Under the pieces are notes generated by a model. That model did not search any database. It saw only the letters and a program-made list of their open reading frames with translations, and was not told the DNA's origin. From Bacteroidota bacterium (GTDB taxonomy: Bacteria > Bacteroidota > Bacteroidia > Flavobacteriales > Weeksellaceae): a stretch of DNA of 23,063 nt. The translations under genes and the position numbers were made by a program. This document shows positions 20,216 to 23,063 of this stretch, piece after piece. The stretch spans positions 1 to 23,063 of the forward strand of contig JAEZWE010000188.1 in assembly GCA_023420435.1 (NCBI GenBank), read 5' to 3'. Position 1 is the first letter of the stretch. Each line of letters starts with the position of its first letter.

Positions 20216-21841
20216 ATGTTAACAGTATCAAATTTATCTTTACAGTTTGGAAAGAGAGTACTTTTCGACGAAGTAAACATCATGTTTACTAAAGGAAACT
20301 GTTACGGAATTATCGGCGCCAATGGTGCGGGAAAATCCACTTTCCTAAAAATATTGACCGGAAAACAGGAACCGACCACAGGACATGTTTCTCTGGAACC
20401 CGGAAAAAGAATGTCTGTTTTAGAGCAAGATCACTTTGCTTATGATAATTTTACCGTTTTAGAAACCGTACTTCGTGGAAACAAAAAGCTATTTGAAATA
20501 AAAGAAGAAATGGATGCGCTTTACGCAAAACCGGATTTTTCTGATGAAGATGGTATTAAAGCAGGAGAATTAGGGGTTGTTTACGACGAAATGGGCGGAT
20601 GGAATTCCGAATCTGACGCTATGACCATGCTTTCTAATGTGGGAATAAAAGATAGTTTGCATTACCAAATGATGAGCGAACTTGAAAATAAAGACAAAGT
20701 AAAAGTCCTTTTAGCGCAAGCTCTTTTTGGAAATCCGGATGTTTTGATTTTGGATGAACCTACCAACGATTTAGATATTGAAACCATTTCTTGGTTGGAA
20801 GATTTCTTGGCAGATTATGAAAACACCGTCATTGTAGTTTCTCACGACCGTCACTTTTTAGATGCAGTTTGTACCCATATTGGCGATTTAGATTATGCAA
20901 AACTGAATCTTTACACCGGAAATTATTCCTTCTGGTATCAAGCATCTCAATTAGCAACAAGACAAAGAGCGCAGGCTAATAAAAAAGCAGAAGAAAAAAA
21001 GAAAGAACTTCAAGATTTTATTGCGCGATTTTCTTCGAATGTTGCAAAAGCAAAACAAGCTACAGCAAGAAAGAAAATGATCGACAAATTAAATATTGAA
21101 GACATTAAACCCTCTTCAAGGCGTTATCCTGCTATTATTTTTGAAATGGAGCGTGAAGCTGGAGATCAAATTCTGGAAGTAAAAGATTTGGAAAAAACCA
21201 AAGATGGAGAACTTCTTTTTTCAAATATAGACTTTAAACTAAAAAAAGGAGATAAAGTTGCCATTTTATCAAAAAACTCTTTGGCAATTTCTGAATTTTT
21301 TGAAATTATTTCTGGAAACGAAAAAGCAGACAAAGGTGAATACAATTGGGGAGTTACTACAAACCAATCCTATATGCCGCTTGATAATACTGAATTCTTC
21401 CAAGATAAAAACATGAATTTGGTAGATTGGCTTCGTCAGTTCACCAAAAATGATGAAGAAAGACATGAAGAATTTATGCGTGGTTTTCTGGGAAGAATGC
21501 TTTTCTCCGGAGACGAAGCTTTAAAATCTTGTACCGTTCTTTCCGGTGGTGAAAAAATGCGCTGTATGTTCTCCAGAATGATGCTTCAAAAAGCCAATGT
21601 TCTGCTTTTGGACGAACCAACCAATCATTTGGATTTGGAAAGTATTACCACTTTGAACAATTCACTCTCCAATTTTAAAGGAAATTTACTTTTGGCTTCA
21701 CATGACCACGAAATGCTGCAAACCGTTTGTAACCGAATTATTGAGTTGACACCAAAAGGAGTTATTGATAGAGAAATGACTTACGACGAATACTTGGAAG
21801 ACAAAAAAATTAAAGAATTACAACAACAAATGTATTCATAA
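20216..21841 (+). CDS. ABC-F family ATPase (YbiT-like) with one degenerate ATP site
   Basis: 541 residues from the ATG at 20216; the frame opens at 20144 but the promoter lies in that extension, and the family begins at MLTVSNLSLQFG. Two nucleotide-binding domains and no membrane segment: domain 1 has Walker A GANGAGKST (34-42), Gln71, Walker B ILDEPTNDLD (178-187) and His210. A charged helical linker (about 240-295) follows. Domain 2 has LSGGEK (442-447), LLDEPTNHLD and His496. Domain 1 lacks the LSGG signature (ELENKDK, 155-161), and domain 2 lacks Walker A (LSKNSLAIS, 351-359) and the Q-loop glutamine (Leu389). ABC-F proteins act on the ribosome E site; the exact role here is unknown. The overall frame and remaining motifs are well kept, so this is not a decaying gene. 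Confidence 0.92.
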   Translation: MLTVSNLSLQFGKRVLFDEVNIMFTKGNCYGIIGANGAGKSTFLKILTGKQEPTTGHVSLEPGKRMSVLEQDHFAYDNFTVLETVLRGNKKLFEIKEEMDALYAKPDFSDEDGIKAGELGVVYDEMGGWNSESDAMTMLSNVGIKDSLHYQMMSELENKDKVKVLLAQALFGNPDVLILDEPTNDLDIETISWLEDFLADYENTVIVVSHDRHFLDAVCTHIGDLDYAKLNLYTGNYSFWYQASQLATRQRAQANKKAEEKKKELQDFIARFSSNVAKAKQATARKKMIDKLNIEDIKPSSRRYPAIIFEMEREAGDQILEVKDLEKTKDGELLFSNIDFKLKKGDKVAILSKNSLAISEFFEIISGNEKADKGEYNWGVTTNQSYMPLDNTEFFQDKNMNLVDWLRQFTKNDEERHEEFMRGFLGRMLFSGDEALKSCTVLSGGEKMRCMFSRMMLQKANVLLLDEPTNHLDLESITTLNNSLSNFKGNLLLASHDHEMLQTVCNRIIELTPKGVIDREMTYDEYLEDKKIKELQQQMYS

Positions 21842-21868
21842 AGCTCGAAGATGAAAGTCCGAAGTTTT
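21841..21868. repeat. Degenerate 7-base tandem repeat after the ABC-F gene
   Basis: Units AAGCTCG, AAGATGA, AAGTCCG and AAGTTTT follow each other with period seven, directly from the stop codon and just before the terminator. Confidence 0.5.
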
Positions 21869-21876
21869 TAGTATTG

Positions 21877-21909
21877 AAAAAATGCCGCTCTTAACGAACG
21901 GCATTTTTT
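21877..21909. terminator. Bidirectional intrinsic terminator
   Basis: AAAAAATGCCG (21877-21887) and CGGCATTTTTT (21899-21909) are perfect complements around an 11-base loop. It separates the ABC-F gene from the convergent lipoprotein gene. Confidence 0.9.
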
Positions 21910-22279
21910 ATTCTTTAGTAACAGTCCAGCTTCCTGATAAGGAACCTTGTTTCCATGTTCCCTTTTTAGTTTCTAAATTTCCGTATAATTTCATAACATC
22001 AACAGAACCCATAACCTCTTGAAAAGCTCCGTAATGATTAACAGATGCGTAAACAGTTTCAGATTTTCCGTCAATAGTTCTTGTAATTGTAACACTTCCC
22101 GATTTTACCACCTCAAAAGTAATTCCTCCATTTAAGTTCCCGGATATTGTCCCAATATATTTCCCTTTATAAGGATTGGTGTAATTTTCCTGTTGTTGTT
22201 TTTCCAAATAATTATCGATTATTTGTTGGCAGGAATTTAAAACAATTAATATAGAAATAAACGAAATTATTTTTTTCAT
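21908..22279 (-). CDS. Small lipoprotein of unknown function
   Basis: 123 residues from the ATG at 22277-22279. The frame extends 16 codons upstream, but a promoter lies in that part and MKKIISFISILIVLNSC is a clear lipoprotein signal with the lipid cysteine at 17. After a short linker, residues about 37-123 alternate in the manner of beta strands (GKYIGTISGNLNGGITFEVVKSGSVTITR, then GTWKQGSLSGSWTVTKE), suggesting a small beta-barrel or sandwich exposed in the periplasm or at the surface. I recognise no family. It is a single-gene unit with its own promoter, convergent with the ABC-F gene. Confidence 0.78.
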   Translation of the reverse strand: MKKIISFISILIVLNSCQQIIDNYLEKQQQENYTNPYKGKYIGTISGNLNGGITFEVVKSGSVTITRTIDGKSETVYASVNHYGAFQEVMGSVDVMKLYGNLETKKGTWKQGSLSGSWTVTKE

Positions 22280-22294
22280 ACAGTGGTTTTCATC

Positions 22295-22327
22295 CAAAAA
22301 TAAACAATTTTCTAAATAAAAAATCAA
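22295..22327 (-). promoter_or_regulatory. Promoter of the small lipoprotein gene
   Basis: On the minus strand TTG (22327-22325), 22 bases, then TATTTTTG (22302-22295). The -7 box is a full match and the spacer is long. Transcription would start about 10 bases before the ATG at 22279. Confidence 0.55.
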
Positions 22328-22339
22328 TTATATTTTCCC

Positions 22340-22347
22340 TACTTTTG
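22340..22347 (+). promoter_or_regulatory. -7 box of the recJ promoter
   Basis: TACTTTTG fits TAnnTTTG and ends seven bases before the recJ ATG. No clear TTG was found at -33, so the call is weaker than for the other promoters. Confidence 0.45.
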
Positions 22348-22354
22348 TAACATT

Positions 22355-23063
22355 ATGAGTTTAAAATGGATTTACAAACCTGAACCGGATGAGCAAACCG
22401 TTGACGGATTAAGCATGTCGCTGGGTTTTGGAACATTTGAAACCAAACTTCTTGTTCTTCGCGGCATCGATAATTACGAAAAAGCCCGCGAATTTTTCAA
22501 ACCAAAAATTGAAGATATCCACAGTCCATTTTTAATGGCGGATATGCAGAAGGCAGTTGAAAGGATTGCTACAGCGATAGAAAACGGTGAAAAAATTTTG
22601 GTTTATGGAGATTACGATGTTGATGGAACCACTGCTGTCGCTTTAATGTATCTCTATCTTTCAAAAATTGTAGAAAAAAAATATTTGGATTTTTATATTC
22701 CGGACCGAAATTCTGAAGGTTACGGGATTTCATCTGAGGGAATTGATTTTGCCAAAGAAAACGGTTTTTCTTTAATTGTAGCTTTAGATTGTGGAATAAA
22801 AGCATTAGACAAAATTGATTACGCCAATTCTTTAGGAATCGATTTTATTATTTGCGACCATCATTTACCTGGAGAAGAAATTCCGAAAGCTTATGCGGTT
22901 TTAGATCCCAAACGAAGTGATTGCCGATATCCCTTTAAAGAACTTTCCGGTTGTGGCGTTGGTTTTAAACTTTGCCAAGGTTTAAATACGATTTATAAAA
23001 TTCCGGAAGCAGAACTTTTTGAACTGACTGATTTACTCGCGATTTCAATTGCCGCAGATATAG
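22355..23063 (+). CDS. recJ: Single-stranded-DNA exonuclease RecJ (partial, 3' end outside window)
   Basis: 236 codons from the ATG at 22355 remain open to the window end. DHH-family phosphoesterase motifs are in order: ILVYGDYDVDGTTA (DYDVDG at 86-91), IVALDCGIKA with Asp145, and CDHHLPG (DHH at 168-170), followed by VLDPKR and LSGCGVGFKL. RecJ degrades single-stranded DNA 5' to 3' in recombination and mismatch repair, using manganese or magnesium held by these aspartates and histidines. Full length is usually about 570 residues, so more than half lies outside. It is divergent from the small lipoprotein gene. The short distance between the -7 box and the ATG suggests an almost leaderless mRNA. 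Confidence 0.95.
   Translation, partial: MSLKWIYKPEPDEQTVDGLSMSLGFGTFETKLLVLRGIDNYEKAREFFKPKIEDIHSPFLMADMQKAVERIATAIENGEKILVYGDYDVDGTTAVALMYLYLSKIVEKKYLDFYIPDRNSEGYGISSEGIDFAKENGFSLIVALDCGIKALDKIDYANSLGIDFIICDHHLPGEEIPKAYAVLDPKRSDCRYPFKELSGCGVGFKLCQGLNTIYKIPEAELFELTDLLAISIAADI

Overview
The window looks like chromosomal DNA of a Bacteroidota bacterium, most likely a flavobacterium of the Chryseobacterium/Weeksellaceae type. It is AT-rich. Several genes have the Bacteroidota promoter form (TTG, 18-22 bases, TAnnTTTG), and the protein set is typical: split MetH, OmpA with thrombospondin type 3 repeats, and a MoxR/DUF58 gene group. I see no insertion sequence, prophage, CRISPR array, tRNA or rRNA.

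Bases 1-5880 (minus strand) form a methionine operon: metX, a homoserine dehydrogenase with ACT domains, metZ, the homocysteine-binding subunit of MetH, and the folate/B12 subunit of MetH, which runs off the left edge. A SAM-I riboswitch lies upstream of metX. Between the aptamer and metX is a hairpin whose 3' arm contains the TTG start codon of metX, and the sequence just before the aptamer could pair with the other arm. Genes for activating homoserine, adding sulfur directly and methylating homocysteine are therefore under one SAM sensor. The divergent gene at 6007-8616 is a cytoplasmic GH63 glycosidase ending at a bidirectional terminator.

Bases 8654-16037 (minus strand) form one long operon: SpoIIM-like membrane protein, unknown membrane protein, DUF4129 protein, DUF4350 protein, MoxR ATPase, DUF58 protein, DUF2314 lipoprotein, OsmC protein. 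An RDD membrane protein is divergent, with only 25 bases between the two start codons. This is a membrane-linked AAA+/von Willebrand-like module whose function is poorly described. In this sequence the DUF58 gene is broken by a one-base frameshift, and the RDD gene contains a run of 13 T in its first membrane segment.

Bases 16890-23063 hold housekeeping and envelope genes: a small GNAT protein, YebC, an OmpA-family porin-like protein, SmpB, an ABC-F ATPase, a small lipoprotein and the start of recJ. In the ABC-F protein one of the two composite ATP sites appears lost (Walker A and Q-loop of domain 2, signature of domain 1) while the other is intact.

No intergenic stretch is longer than 300 bases. 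The largest (5720-6006) is filled mainly by the riboswitch leader. Coding assignments rest on reading translated motifs, and no database search was made.
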